NCBI RefSeq assembly: GCF_001642475.1
Contig: NW_019173950.1
Location: 186,001 to 250,000, forward strand
Reading direction: 5' to 3'
Origin: Fonsecaea monophora
Lineage: Eukaryota; Ascomycota; Eurotiomycetes; Chaetothyriales; Herpotrichiellaceae
Length of the DNA stretch: 64,000 nucleotides
Within the stretch, counting starts at the first letter, position 1. Every line of letters begins with the position of its first letter. Positions 52,170-63,618 of this stretch are shown here, in pieces. Position numbers and translations under genes: made by a program. The notes under the pieces were generated by a model. The model was not told the DNA's origin. It searched no databases and was given only the letters and a program-made list of their open reading frames with translations.

Positions 52170-52814
52170 ATGTATTAGAACAGCGGCTTATGGGCGGTGT
52201 CCAGACGGAGAGATAAAAGCAATGGGTCACTGGTATCTGCTTTGTATAACATCCCATTCGTGCATGGAGAAGGGGGAGAGATTCGTTCAGCACCAGGACT
52301 TGCTTTGTATGTGATAGAAGAGCAATATGTTTTCCCTCCTCGGGCAGACATGAGCCTGGGAAGAAGCAGCACAATGACTTTTCTGCTTTGCCTGTAGCAT
52401 GTTGGTCCGCATCTATGTCCCCTTTCCGTCTGAAAGCCCGCAAGCAGTATTCTCGCCGGAACTGATTGGCCTGGTATTCTCGATCTTAGAGTGAAATCAC
52501 TCGTACCGCAAGTCGTATTCCGGAATTTGATGAACCTGTTCTGAAAAATTGGTTCAAGACTGGTATTTAGCAATCTGTACTGCACGGTTCACTCAGTCCG
52601 TAACATTGTGTACAAAATGGTATGACGATCTCCAATTTTGAAGCGCGTGGCCAATCTTCACTTCAGGCCAGACCACAGACATATTTTGCCAGGCACCCTT
52701 GACTCTCTGCCTGTTTCACTGGCTATACTCTCAGTCGCTTCTAGTTCTGCAGCGCAGCATCGACTTCTCTTGCGTTCCCCTTCCTACTGTCCCAAATAGC
52801 ATTTGCATATCGTC
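52170..52814. other. Intergenic, sbh1 to sds22
   Basis: About 0.65 kb without a recognisable gene; presumed sbh1 3' UTR and sds22 promoter. Confidence 0.5.
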
Positions 52815-54073
52815 ATGGCGGAACGAGCCCAGGATCAGCAATCTACCCCTCCAAATAACCCGCAACCTGAAGTGGAGGGCAACGACGAAGACAAACACGC
52901 CCACATCGAACTTCCACCTCCCGAGTCCACTACACACCAGTCTCATGCTTCGGGGCCTCTCGTCAGCAGCAATGGCTGGGATGGTAAATTGCGCATGCCG
53001 GCTCGCAACGCCGTCTTGACCAACCCCGAAATCCTGTCCGACCCAGACTACTCAGACCCCGATGCCCCTCCTGTCGAACAAATTGAAGCCGACGAGGATC
53101 TGTTGGACGAATGGCCGCTCGATTCCGAGGACCTCGACCTGGTGCACTGCCGCATCTCTTCCCTACCTGCTCTAAAACTCGAGCGCTTCACAAAACTGAA
53201 AAGACTGTGCCTGCGGCAGAATGCCATTACCTCTATCCTTCTCCCCGAGGCCTTGGGGGAGGTACTTGAAGAGTTGGATCTTTATGACAATCTCATCTCG
53301 CACCTCAAAGGGCTCGAAGACCTGAAGTGTCTCAAGTCGCTGGACCTGTCTTTCAATAAGATCAAGCACATCAAACACGTCAACCACCTCCACGCGCTTA
53401 CCGAGTTGTACTTTGTGCAGAACCGCATTTCCAAGATTGAGAATCTGGACGGTCTCTCGAACCTGACCATGATCGAGCTGGGTGCGAATCGCCTGCGTGA
53501 GATTGAAAACCTCGACAGCTTGACCCAGTTACGGGAACTCTGGCTGGGCAAGAACAAGATTACCGAAATCAGAAATCTCTCGCCTCTGCGGAATCTCCGT
53601 CTGTTGGACCTGAAATCCAACCGCCTCACATCATTAGGCGGTCTCTCTGATCTGACGAATCTGGAGGAACTCTACGTCTCGCACAACGCCATTTCTTCCA
53701 TCCCCGCCGACGCCCTATCGAACAACAAAAAGCTCCGTGTCTTGGACATCTCCAATAACCAAATCTCCCACCTCGAAAACATCTCTCACCTCACGGAACT
53801 AGAAGAGTTCTGGGCGAGTTCAAACCAACTGAGCGATTTCCGAGAGGTCGAGCAGGAGCTGCGGGACAAGGAGCATCTGGAGACGGTATACTTTGAGATG
53901 AATCCCTTGCAATTGCAGGGGCCCGCGGTGTATAGGAATAAAGTGAGGTTGGCTTTGCCGCAAGTCTCGCAGATAGATGCTAGTAAGTCATGGCTTCCCC
54001 CACCCAACCCTGTTCGATATAAGGAGTTGAAAGTTTGCTAACCATGCTTGCTGTAGCTTTCGTCAGGGTATGA
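52815..54073 (+). CDS. sds22: Protein phosphatase 1 regulatory subunit Sds22
   Basis: Two exons (52815-53982, 54057-54073) encode 394 aa. The 17-nt last exon restores the invariant end QIDATFVRV; without splicing the frame runs on into an unconserved tail. After a hydrophilic N-terminus of about 100 residues come roughly eleven 22-residue leucine-rich repeats of the SDS22 class (for example LKSLDLSFNKIKHIKHVNHL and LRELWLGKNKITEIRNLSPL), capped by an LRR-cap region (LETVYFEMNPLQ). Sds22 binds the catalytic subunit of PP1, keeps it in check during biogenesis and supports mitotic exit and chromosome segregation, mainly in the nucleus. Confidence 0.95.
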
Positions 54074-55785
54074 GCCTCGGATCGTGCCTGGTTGCAGGTA
54101 TTAGAGTGTTATGTTGGCAAGTATCATGTCTTTCATCTCGCTTGAACGTCAGAACCAATTACCTCCCAACGAAGACACCTGGGGAGAAATCCCAGGCAGA
54201 GCGCCTGCGTTGTTTCTTGCGGAACTGCATTCATCACAGCCGAGAGAGTTCTTGCAAAGCGCCTACATATCACTCTTTCTCTTGCTAGCGCTGCATGTAC
54301 TTAGCCCTGTGGTTTGAGCTGAAGGCCGAAAAGCACTGTGCACGGTCTTGTCGATTCAACACGCTATTGGCCGAGGAACAATCTCCTCATTCTGCATGAA
54401 GAGGGCGCAAGCTGGGCGACTGAGTCCTATGTGGGCCAGCACCCTGGACGCAGAGAAAGAGGAGTTTGGATCATGCTGGCTGGGGGCAGATATCGTGAGA
54501 ATTGGACCATCCACGAGTGTCCTACCATCTGCACTTGCCATGGCATGCATGTACAGTAGCCCTTGTATGCAATTAGCAATGACGGGCAAAGGCTCTCAAT
54601 GTGAGATGCAAGAAACCAGGCGCCAAAAAAAGTATCAGACAATCAGCCATCAGCCATCAGCTGGGGGCAGAGCCGCATGGTTGATGGGGAAAATGAGGGC
54701 GGTTCGAGCTGGCGGACTACCTACTTGCCTAGGTGGTATATGAAGTCAATGCCTCTCTCCATCCAGTCGCGGTTCAATCGAGATAGGAAAGGCGAGTAGC
54801 TTGCTACAGCTGCTATGGCCAGGGTACAGGCAAGGCGTGAGAACCTCCAAGACGATGGAAATAGACAGGATGGGAGAAGGAGAGGCCATACAGAGAGAGT
54901 ATGTAGTATTTACAAGTCCCGGAACATGACGATGATGCTGTCCCCCAGCCAACCTGCCAGTCTCCCTCGCACGCCTCGTCATGACCCAGAAAAGTAATAA
55001 TAATGAGAGCAAAGAAATGGTCTTGTTTTCTTCTCTTCTGTCCTGTTCTTCTACGCCACGCACGCTCTCTGACTTGACTAACTGATTGACTGGGACCATA
55101 ACTTTTTGAATTTTATTGATTGATTGCATTGAATTGCCATAAACGAGAGCAGCTACCTTACCTATTTACTACTTGGCAGGTACCTAACTATCCTTGTCCT
55201 GATCCTTCCTCCCATGTCATACCACGCACGCCATGCCATACTCCTTTACACCGACTGATCCTGTCAGACCAGAGGTGACCAAGTCAGGTACCTGAGGTTC
55301 TCGATCCAAACAAACAAACGCCCTCGTTCCGTTTTTTTCTTTTGTTCGGGGTTTTTTGGGGAGTTAGGTGTGCGTGCATGCGCTGTGCAGCCACAGTATC
55401 AGTGCAGCACAGATTCGCTCTTTGAAATCAGACTGGCGCCGCTCTGTTTGCTTGTGCTCGCGCTCGGGTTGATTCTGATCTTGATGGCTCCTCGTGCCGT
55501 GCCAGCCAAAGATTTTGGTCCGTCCCGTGATGGTCAAGCTGGAGCAAGAGCAAGAGCATCCTCTCTCAGTCTCCACGAACATCAGTGCCCATTTGTAAAG
55601 TCGAGGTCAATGGGACAGTTTTTCTACACACAACAAAGACAAAAAAGCACAACAGCTTGTTTGTCATGCGCAGGGTTTTTCTTTTTCTTGGTTCCTTGGA
55701 CATTAGGGCATCGTTTGTTACATTAAATCCATTGCTTGCTTTGCTCGCTCCCTTGGCTCCACCCTCGCAGCATACGAGATGGGAT
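54074..55785. other. Convergent 1.7 kb region without a confident gene
   Basis: Between the 3' ends of sds22 and the fibrillarin gene. Short TTGA/TGAT simple repeats near 55076-55130. Open frames on both strands lack motifs and codon bias; none annotated. Confidence 0.5.
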
Positions 55786-57048
55786 TTACTGTGCAGTGTG
55801 TTGGTAGATGCCGGCCACGATGCAGTGGTCTCGCTCGAAAGGTTCTGGAAAATCAAACACGGAATATGTCAGTATATATATATATATGTAGTTGATGTAT
55901 GTCTGAGAAAGGGGGCGGTATGAATCAGGAGAGCGAATGGAGATGCAATACGTACCCAGTGTCAGCTGTTCCTTGGGCTTGATCCGCTCCTCCCGCATCT
56001 TCTTGACCTCGTTTGCAAACACAACCTCCGGTTTGGCCGTGGAGTCGATGCAGTTTGCCTTGATACTGACCACCACGCCTCCACCGACCTTCAAGAACAA
56101 ATGGGCGTTGAGGCCGACGATACGTGCTTGATCAGGCTGCGCCACGTCCGCGAAAATGACGTCCACCATACCCACGAGCATGCGATAGCGGAGAGGGTGG
56201 CGGGCATCTTCGATGATGGGAATCACATTCGTGCGGTGTGTTGCCATCGTGATGAGATCTCTTCCAGATCTGTGGGAGAATTCGACTGCGTATACACGGC
56301 CAGTAGGTCCGACAATATCTGCGACGTGCGAAACCGAAGTGCCTGACGCAGCACCCAGGTACAGCACTGAAGCGCCCGGCCTAATGTAAATGTCGTCCAA
56401 TCCTCCCAAGATACCGGCAGCCAACTTCGAGCGGAACGGGTTCCAGACTCTGTATTCTGTTTTGGTGACCGGTGCATCTGGGTCCGCGGGATTCGCGCTG
56501 GGTGAGTCAACGCTGATGCGCTTTTCGCCATAGACGCTTTCGCCGGGGGTAAGGTTCTTCGTTACGAGCAGGTCTTCTTTGCCGCCGCGTGCGACGAAGA
56601 CGCCAGGATGTCGGTGGGGCTCCTGTTGTGCAAATGAAAGCTCTTGTCAGCTAACCTCTCACATTTCCGTCTCTTGTTCGATCGGGCAGGAGAAGAATCT
56701 TGCCGGATCGGTAGAGGACATACAATGATGACTTTCGCTCCACCCTTGATGCCGGGCTTTGCGCCGCCTCTCCCACCACCTCTTCCACCTCTGGCTGGAC
56801 CGCCTCGGCCACCGCCTCTGCCACCTCGTCCACCGAAACCACCACCACCACCTGTTCATTTGAAAGGATATTTGTCAGTTCACCGATTCACGCAGTCGTC
56901 TGCAAGACTGGAAGCCTGCAGATCAAGCAGCAGACGGTTTGAGGTCTCTCTCACCTCTCCCGGCTCCTCGTCCGCCTCTTGCGCCTCCTCTAGGAGGACC
57001 ACCTCGTCCACCACCACGACCACCTCGCGGCGCGCCGCCAAACGCCAT
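55786..57048 (-). CDS. nop1: Fibrillarin (Nop1), rRNA 2'-O-methyltransferase
   Basis: Four exons (57048-56955, 56851-56724, 56622-55956, 55844-55786) encode 315 aa. Residues 1 to about 70 are the Gly/Arg-rich GAR domain, interrupted by the first intron. GAKVIIEPHRHPGVFVARG then opens the methyltransferase domain, which contains NPFRSKLAAGILGG, VLYLGAASGTSVSHVADIVG (SAM loop), VYAVEFSHRSGRDL and the DVAQPDQARI segment of the active site. The last exon gives EPFERDHCIVAG. Fibrillarin is the catalytic subunit of box C/D snoRNPs in the nucleolus, methylates rRNA 2'-hydroxyls and also methylates histone H2A Gln. Length equals that of other fungal Nop1 proteins. Confidence 0.96.
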
Positions 57049-57604
57049 ATCTCTAGTGTTTTTTTTTAGAAGTCCAAGTTGCTTTTCCGGGGTATGGTAT
57101 CGAAGCGTAGGGTCGACGCTGTTCGAGTCTTTTTTATGCGCTAAGAGTTGAATAGCGATAGAAGAAAAACTAATTTGTACAAAGCGCAGTCTGCTGCTTG
57201 AGTTTGGGCAAAACTGCGATTTTTCGGAGAGACGCAACAGCAGCCAATTCTTTTTTCGCCCATGGAAATTTTGGAGCAGTTGCCCCGAAACAGTTAGGCT
57301 GCGGGTTGTCTGCCAAGGCTATATTCTATTGGAGGAATCATGGAATTCTCTACTGGCTGCGTCCTCATCATCATCGTCGCCGACCGTTGTTTGTTCGTTC
57401 CCTTTCCTTTGATCCTGAGCATTCAGCTAGCCATCCTCAACTCCGAATGAATATCCAATCGTCCCGCCAGTATTCCGGTACGAGAATTCAGATCATGATG
57501 CCCAACGACACTCAACTGGCACGGACCTTTCCCTTCTCTCCCCGTACAAGGTAGACCAAGAGAACCAAATTTTCAATCCCTCGTGAGAGCGGATCACAAC
57601 TTTC
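57049..57604. other. Intergenic, nop1 promoter and 3' end of acidic protein gene
   Basis: About 0.56 kb; a T9 run (57058-57066) lies just upstream of the nop1 ATG. No gene recognised. Confidence 0.5.
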
Positions 57605-58465
57605 TCAAGGAATGTAGAGCTCGTCCCAAATCCGCCCTTGTTCTTGCAATTCTGCCCAGTATTCCTTGTCCTGGTCGTCCTGCTCTCCTCCACTTGACTC
57701 GAAGTTTTCCTTCAGCACAAGGTCCGGGTCGTCCAACGGCACAATCTCCTCTGGATACACGACCTGCTGGAACTTGGTGCGTGCGAGCCCGCCTCTCTTA
57801 GCGATCATGCCTAGAAGCGCCACGTCGGATTCGATGTCGTCGGCGAAGACGTCCGGGTTGCTGGCGTAGAATTCCCCCACTGCGCGCTCGAGGCCGCGGA
57901 CCGTGGTCAGAAACCCGCTCGGCAGCTCGCATAGCGACGACTCGTCGGCGAACGGTAGGCCCAGGCCGAAGAGATCTCTCTGTGGGAGGACCTTGAAGGG
58001 CATGAGCCGGCGCTCCAGGCCGTGCATGCACATGATGTTGTCGTCTTGGGTCATGTCGGTACTTGTTTTGTCTAAGAGTGAGACCGCACCGCTCATCAGG
58101 TCGTTGACGCCGGGGATGTATTGCTCAATCGCAACAAATGGTAGTAGGTCTGCGTCGCTAGGTTCTTCATTTTGGACTTCTTTGTTGACTGTGGGAGGTT
58201 TGAATTCATCAATTCCACGGTCGATGTCTACTCCGCCGTGACATTCTTTGTCGTCGTCAAGCGGCGCCAAAAACTCATCCACCGCTGTCTTGAATTCATG
58301 TGATGCTATGTTGGTGAAAAGGGCAACGTAGTCGTCACTGTGAAGGAGGGAGTATGAGTGCTGAACTTCACTCGAAGGGGACGAGTCCTCCAAACTCCAC
58401 TGGTGGACGGCACCACCGCCATCACTGCCACCATCGCCAAGCTCGGTGTTCGGAATCATGACCAT
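57605..58465 (-). CDS. Hypothetical acidic protein
   Basis: Single exon, 286 aa (ATG at 58465; a second ATG two codons later). I do not recognise a family. It is strongly acidic, rich in Asp, Glu, Leu and Ser, with no membrane span, Cys cluster or signal peptide. More structured-looking stretches are LERRLMPFKVLPQRDLFGLGLPF and the block LTTVRGLERAVGEFYASNPDVF, followed by DVALLGMIAKRGGLARTKF. The C-terminal 35 residues are a Gln/Glu/Asp-rich tail ending WDELYIP. Coding potential is supported by the long open frame and consistent hydrophobic spacing, but no function can be given. A TATCG-type short tandem repeat lies just upstream of its start. Confidence 0.65.
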   Translation of the reverse strand: MVMIPNTELGDGGSDGGGAVHQWSLEDSSPSSEVQHSYSLLHSDDYVALFTNIASHEFKTAVDEFLAPLDDDKECHGGVDIDRGIDEFKPPTVNKEVQNEEPSDADLLPFVAIEQYIPGVNDLMSGAVSLLDKTSTDMTQDDNIMCMHGLERRLMPFKVLPQRDLFGLGLPFADESSLCELPSGFLTTVRGLERAVGEFYASNPDVFADDIESDVALLGMIAKRGGLARTKFQQVVYPEEIVPLDDPDLVLKENFESSGGEQDDQDKEYWAELQEQGRIWDELYIP

Positions 58466-58913
58466 GGAGAGGGCGTGCTCGCTATCGCTATCGTTATCGT
58501 TATCGGATCACAGGTGACGTTGACCGTGAATGAATGGGTGCCCTATGAATGAGAACAGCGTGCCCGCGGGAACAATCGCAAAAGAGAGAGGTGAGGAGCG
58601 GCACAAAAAGTCAGGCTGATAAACTGATAAACGACAGCAGACAGCCCTTGCACATGCGCCGCAGGTCGATCATGTGTCTGAGACAAAGGTGAAATTCAGG
58701 TGAAGACATTCTCCTCTGTCCTTCTTGGATAGTTCGTCCTCTTCTTTGTTACAACATTCTCAGCCGCGTCCATAGTCCACATGGACACCCAAGACACAAA
58801 GCAATGATACCTCTTTGTTCTAAACATCCCATTCCACACCCTACCTTGTCTATACTAAACCTCGCCTGCCTTATGCCGATAGATATACCTCACCCCTGGA
58901 GTCGCCATGTCGT
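58466..58913. other. Intergenic with hexanucleotide repeat
   Basis: About 0.45 kb. CGCTAT/CGTTAT units repeat about four times near 58480-58504, immediately upstream of the acidic-protein gene. No gene recognised. Confidence 0.5.
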
Positions 58914-60636
58914 TCACAGTTTTGAAGCCTTGAGCGGGATCTTGTCCTTTGGCCACCACCATCCGACGAAGCGCTCCAGCTCACGGTCAGTCACTCCGGT
59001 GTTTACATCGTATGGCTCGCATTTCTGGAGATATGCCCTGATGGCGATATCCGCGTCTTCTTCGGCGTCGTACCCGTACACACTGGTCTCATGTCAGCCA
59101 TGTCCATACTTTGGTAAGCTGCATGTGTAGGTCGGTTGAGTTAGAGCGAGGCGAACTAACCTCAGGGTTGTCACTGGGTCTCCATACAGATTTGGCGAGC
59201 GCATGAATTGCTCGCCCTTCACTTCGGGCGCCATGGCTCTGTCTCGTGCCTGCATATTTCCTCGGTTCAGCTATTAGATCCATACACCTCTTTCGCTGGT
59301 GAGCCACTCGAAGGGGGCAAAAGAGCTGCTTACCTCTTGAATGGGCCCATCTGGAACCTGCCAGATGGCGCCGTTGATAAATGACACCTGTTGCTTGTAG
59401 TACGCCTTTGGCATCCGCGTCTTCTCGTAGATCTCGATGGCTTGGGCAATAGTAATTTTATCCTCCACGACTTTTGCCAATGTTCGAGCTATGAAGGCGC
59501 CGTCTTCCATTGAAGTCGCTGCTCCTTGCGCCATGTGGTTAGTCATCGAGTGTGCCGCATCACTGAAATGAACACCAGGATTAGTACAACGGATACCAGG
59601 AGAAGTTCGTCAGTATCCATACCCCATCAGCACAATGTTCTTTTCCTTGCTTGACCAGCTCTCCAACGGTCCCGTGACCAGCAACGGCCACCTCCTGGCA
59701 GAAGTAACCATGTCGACAATCCTCTTGATTCTCGGATCGTAGTCCTTGTACGTCTGTCGAAAGTCCTTCTCCATGTCGATGTCCTGGACATCGTCAACTA
59801 GATGGTCCACGTGGTGACTCAGAACCATATTGAACTGTTTGCCATTGGAAATGGGATACGAAATGATGTACGACTTGTCAGCCATCCAGACTTCCATGGT
59901 GAGTTTCTCGATGAGTTCTTTGGCGACAGGGTCTCGTCGGATCTCATCATAGGGGACGATGGCTCGATATGCGCAGTTGCCCGTTGGAGGCGCGGGTTTG
60001 ACGTGAGGCATGATGGCTTTGCGGACCGTGGAACGTACTCCATCTGCGCCAATGAGTAGGTCGAATGTCCATGATTGACCCCTAGCCGTGGTGACTGTGA
60101 CTTTGTTGGACGGGGACGAGGTCCAGTCGATTTCCTCCACCCGAGCATCGATCACGAGGTCTGCACCTTCGCGACGTGCCACTTCTGCTAAACCGGCGTG
60201 AAGATGCATTCGATGAACTATCTCCGTGTCAGGCTGAACCACCAAATTTCAGGAGGACGCCGCTCACCTAACCACCAAGGCACACCACCCAAATAGCTCA
60301 GAGATGTTAGTGTGTAACATGCTTGTGGTTCGGGTGAGATCGACAAGCATACTTGCGGACGTTAGGGATGGTTTTCGTGTACCCAATCAAGGTGCCATCT
60401 TTTCTTCTCATGTTCAGCTCCTCGAACTCGACGAGATCATCGCCAATCACTTTGTCCACGCCCCATTTCATGAGCAGTCGGGCCACATTGGGCGTCATTT
60501 GGATACCAGCACCAATCTCGCCGAGTTCAGGAGCAGCTTCCAGGACCGTCACCTTTGCACCAGCTTTACTGATGGCAATGGCCGCCGCCAGTCCGCCGAT
60601 GCCGGCGCCACAGATTCCAACATTCAACTCGGGCAT
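58914..60636 (-). CDS. FAD-dependent monooxygenase (salicylate hydroxylase-like)
   Basis: Six exons (60636-60353, 60296-60268, 60217-59623, 59562-59334, 59249-59161, 59082-58914) encode 464 aa, all phases consistent. The 29-nt second exon plus a 50-nt intron ending at 60218 produce GGVPWWLVHRMHLHAGL, the expected continuous block. The FAD motifs are GICGAGIGGLAAAI near the N-terminus, LLIGADGVRSTVR (DG motif) and VLMGDAAHSM (GD motif). This is the class A flavoprotein hydroxylase fold of salicylate and 3-hydroxybenzoate hydroxylases, which use NAD(P)H and O2 to hydroxylate aromatic rings. No targeting signal is seen. The substrate is not deducible. Confidence 0.9.
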
Positions 60637-61671
60637 ATTTGGGACTTGTAGGGGATTTGGATTGTCTGTCGCTGTTCTTGATGATGAACAAGCAAACAAA
60701 CAGGGCAAAATGATATGTTGTAAAATTGATGCCAGGCTTGATAAAACAACCAAAGGCCCAGGACAGTAGAATCTCTCTGATCTCAACTAATCTATCAATT
60801 GATTCGAGGCTGGCAAGCGCTGGAACTTTTGAGCAGCAGCCTGCGTATTATAAGTATGAACATCACAGGAGAAAGCCATGCGCATGTCTACATATTCGTC
60901 GATTGGCGTCGAGCACCAGCACGAGGATATGGGGCATTTCCTCACCTCCACATAAGTCGGTCACGAAAGAACTCTCCGCATCAGCAGGAAATTTCTCGGG
61001 TTGAAGGACATGGGGAAGGGGTAAGGTGATCGCCCACTGCTATTGTGAGAAGACCAATAGCGGTGTCTCGATCTCCACCCTAAACGAGAACCCTCAAGGC
61101 TGACACGGCAAAGCTCCGAATCCAGTACATGAATCCAGCCAGATGCACTTAACCATATATAACTCGATATGGGTGAAACGAATTGCCGATAGCTGTTCCC
61201 GAGTCACCGACGCTTGCTTGAAAGCGAAGTTTGGGATTGCGTTGAAAGGGGAATTGGGGCCACACTTTAATGAGTATGATGCATGTCGAGAAAGACCAAT
61301 CTCGAGAACCCCAATTTGGAGATTTCGAGGCTGCCTCCGCTCGTTCGACTGCCTTGGCAAATGCTTGCTTGCACTTCGAGCAATTTTGACGTCACCATTC
61401 TTTGATCTTCCACCAGACTTCACGTTTCATACACACAAGTTGCTTTGTTATGCTGAGGGTCGGCTATTGACACCTTGTCTAGCAATAGTGGAAGACGATT
61501 CGTCGAAAAGCGGTAAATGAATTGATGCGGTCGAACCATCCGACAACGCGCTTAGTCCGCAACTTCAGCCTCTGGCCCAGCCTAAGAGCGCGAGTTCTCC
61601 AAATTCCCCTGTTTGGAGCTTCAGGAAAGTCGCATCCGCCGCCGCCGCCGCCCGCAGTCAGGGAGGAAAAT
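60637..61671. other. Divergent region, monooxygenase / DUF2237 gene
   Basis: About 1 kb with no convincing gene. A GCC-repeat run at about 61637-61652 lies just upstream of the DUF2237 ATG. Confidence 0.5.
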
Positions 61672-62180
61672 ATGGCTTCTCACTTGAATGGTGAGTTGTG
61701 ACATTGAATTGAGCCGTGCTCTTACTGTGTAATCTCGGCTCGTTGTACCAACATCAACCCTACTAATCCAGCGCAGTTTTCAGGCAACCCTTGGCCTTCT
61801 TCTCGAATCGTCCGGTCACTGGTTTCTATCGAGATGGATATTGTAGAACAGGGGCTGCAGACTTTGGTAACCACGCCGTGGCTGGTGTGGTGACGGAAGA
61901 GTTCCTGGACTTCAGTGCTTCGCAAGGGAATGATCTGCGGGTAGCAGGTCTGTCAGGAGGTTGCAAGTGGTGTCTCTGCACGGCGAGATGGCTAGAGGCG
62001 TTTCAAGCATACAGAGATGGGAGGATTAGTAGGAATGGCGTCCCGAAAGTAGTGTTGGAGGCAACTGAGGATAGTGCACTGAGACACGTGGACTTGGATA
62101 CGTTTAGGCAATTTTCGGCCGAACCGCAGACAAATGGCGTGAATGGCGTCAATGGGGTGAACGGTGTGAATGGGCACTGA
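61672..62180 (+). CDS. DUF2237-family protein
   Basis: Two exons (61672-61690, 61777-62180) encode 140 aa. The 19-nt first exon (MASHLN) splices in phase 1 to VFRQPLAFFSNRPVTGFYRDGYC. The core TGFYRDGYCRTGAADFGNH, VVTEEFLDFSASQGNDL and WCLCTARWLEAFQAY with VVLEAT are the signature blocks of the DUF2237 family, found in bacteria and eukaryotes without known function; the conserved Cys, His and Trp suggest a binding or catalytic pocket. Odd feature: the C-terminus ends in five Asn-Gly units, four of them NGV, a low-complexity tail encoded by a near-perfect 9-nt tandem repeat. Confidence 0.88.
62122..62173 (+). repeat. 9-nt tandem repeat encoding Asn-Gly-Val units
   Basis: Repeated AATGG(C/T/G)GT(G/C)-type units at the 3' end of the DUF2237 gene, encoding the NGV tail; some copies vary at third codon positions. 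Confidence 0.75.
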
Positions 62181-63618
62181 TCATCCCAAGCCTGCAAGGA
62201 GGTGATGGCGTGGGATTTGTCCAAACGTCAGTAGCATCCTATATCTTCGAGAACCAGGAACCAACAACTTACATGAAAAGAAAAAGAGACGGCGCCGCTC
62301 CCCAGAGTAATCGGAATCGAATTGAAACCCTATCACTCCAAAGAGGAAGTAGATAAGTTTCCGCTGCGATTGCACTCAAGTAAGGAAGGTCACACAGGTG
62401 ACCTTCAGACAATCTTCGCAACGGCTCTTCCAAAGGGAATCCCTCAAGACACAAACACCACGCGGATGCCGACCTTGAGGCCCTGTACATTTCTGATGCC
62501 AATTGCGAGCACGGTAAAAATCGTGCCGGGCCCTCGCGAGCAGTACCATGTGCCTCGAAGCCACAGAGTGGTTCAAGGTCAGAGGTGTAAAAGTCTGAAG
62601 ATTACTCCGAATTTCTCATCTGCAAGGAAGGAAACAACTGCTCGACTGTTGGGAAACAGGAGCAAGTCGTTGCGTGTAGCAGAGAACGCAGCGGATGGGG
62701 AGCGGCGCGTAGAAGAGGAAGAGGAAGAAACCAGCTGGTGCTTTTTGTGTTGATGAAAACTAATTCAAGACTCACAATTCTTCTGCCGCGTCTCACCGCC
62801 TTGAGCCGCGCGGACACGTGACTGCAGCAGCTCATGGTCGAACATTTGGTTGTTTACTATGCTGGATCATGCCAAAAGACGTATTATGTTCACATAATGA
62901 GATAGCCTGAGTTTGCCTACAAGCTATCTGGAATCCCTCAAGATCGATTTTTGCAAGCGCCTCCAATTGCAACCAAAGTAAGCAGATACATCCGGTTGTA
63001 TCAACTTGCACACTTGGTCCACCCCGATCAATCAACGGGTCAATGCGCAGAGCACGAGCAGATCCAGTGACGTGATCAGTTATTTTCAGCAAATTCCTAG
63101 CATTTCCAACCAGACAACTCTCCACTAATCCAGAAGTTATGTCGGGATTGTGCTCGCGTGGACGATAAACAGGAGTGCTTGGGTGTTTGGATCGCGGGCT
63201 ACTTCTTCGAGTGCCGAGGGTAGGCCGCGGGTAGCAATGCTGTACGAGGTAGATAGGATCCATGGTCAAGATTCGCTTCGCAGTGACCGAGAGGGACGCG
63301 GCAGTAGACTACGATTCTGCCTGGGTCTGCAGTCCGTATTCTCAACACAACACATGTCTTGTAGTTCGGAGGTGTGCATCCAAAGACAATGCGCAATGTA
63401 TCAGACTCGGTGTGACTCGATGGCCTCTGCCTCGTTTGTTGGCGCGCGACCGTCACAACGCCCTGGCTCTTCGATCCCAGCAACCCTAACTCCGCCGTAG
63501 GGAAGATGAAATTGCGAAAGGTTCAAGTGGTGATAAACGGAGGTGGTTTTCGGGTATCATGCGTATCGACTCCACAACTCAGCCTGTGTTTTTCTCTTCT
63601 TCGATTTACCACGTTGTC
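62181..63618. other. Convergent 1.4 kb region without a confident gene
   Basis: Between the DUF2237 gene and the zinc-ribbon gene. A minus-strand frame starting MFDHELLQSRVRAAQ near 62850 can be spliced to short downstream frames, but no homology supports it. Left unannotated. Confidence 0.45.

Noticed and set aside
56730..57048. Gly/Arg-rich coding repeats as a possible independent repeat element
   Set aside because: They are the GAR domain of fibrillarin, which explains the CCACC-rich plus-strand pattern.
60218..60267. Shorter 34-nt intron ending at CAG near 60234 in the FAD monooxygenase
   Set aside because: It would be too short for a fungal intron and puts the next exon in the wrong frame with an immediate stop; the 50-nt intron restores the conserved WWLVHRMHL block.
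62440..62864. Possible small spliced gene on the minus strand starting MFDHELLQSRVRAAQ
   Set aside because: Exons can be forced together but no homologue, conserved motif or strong splice signals support it.
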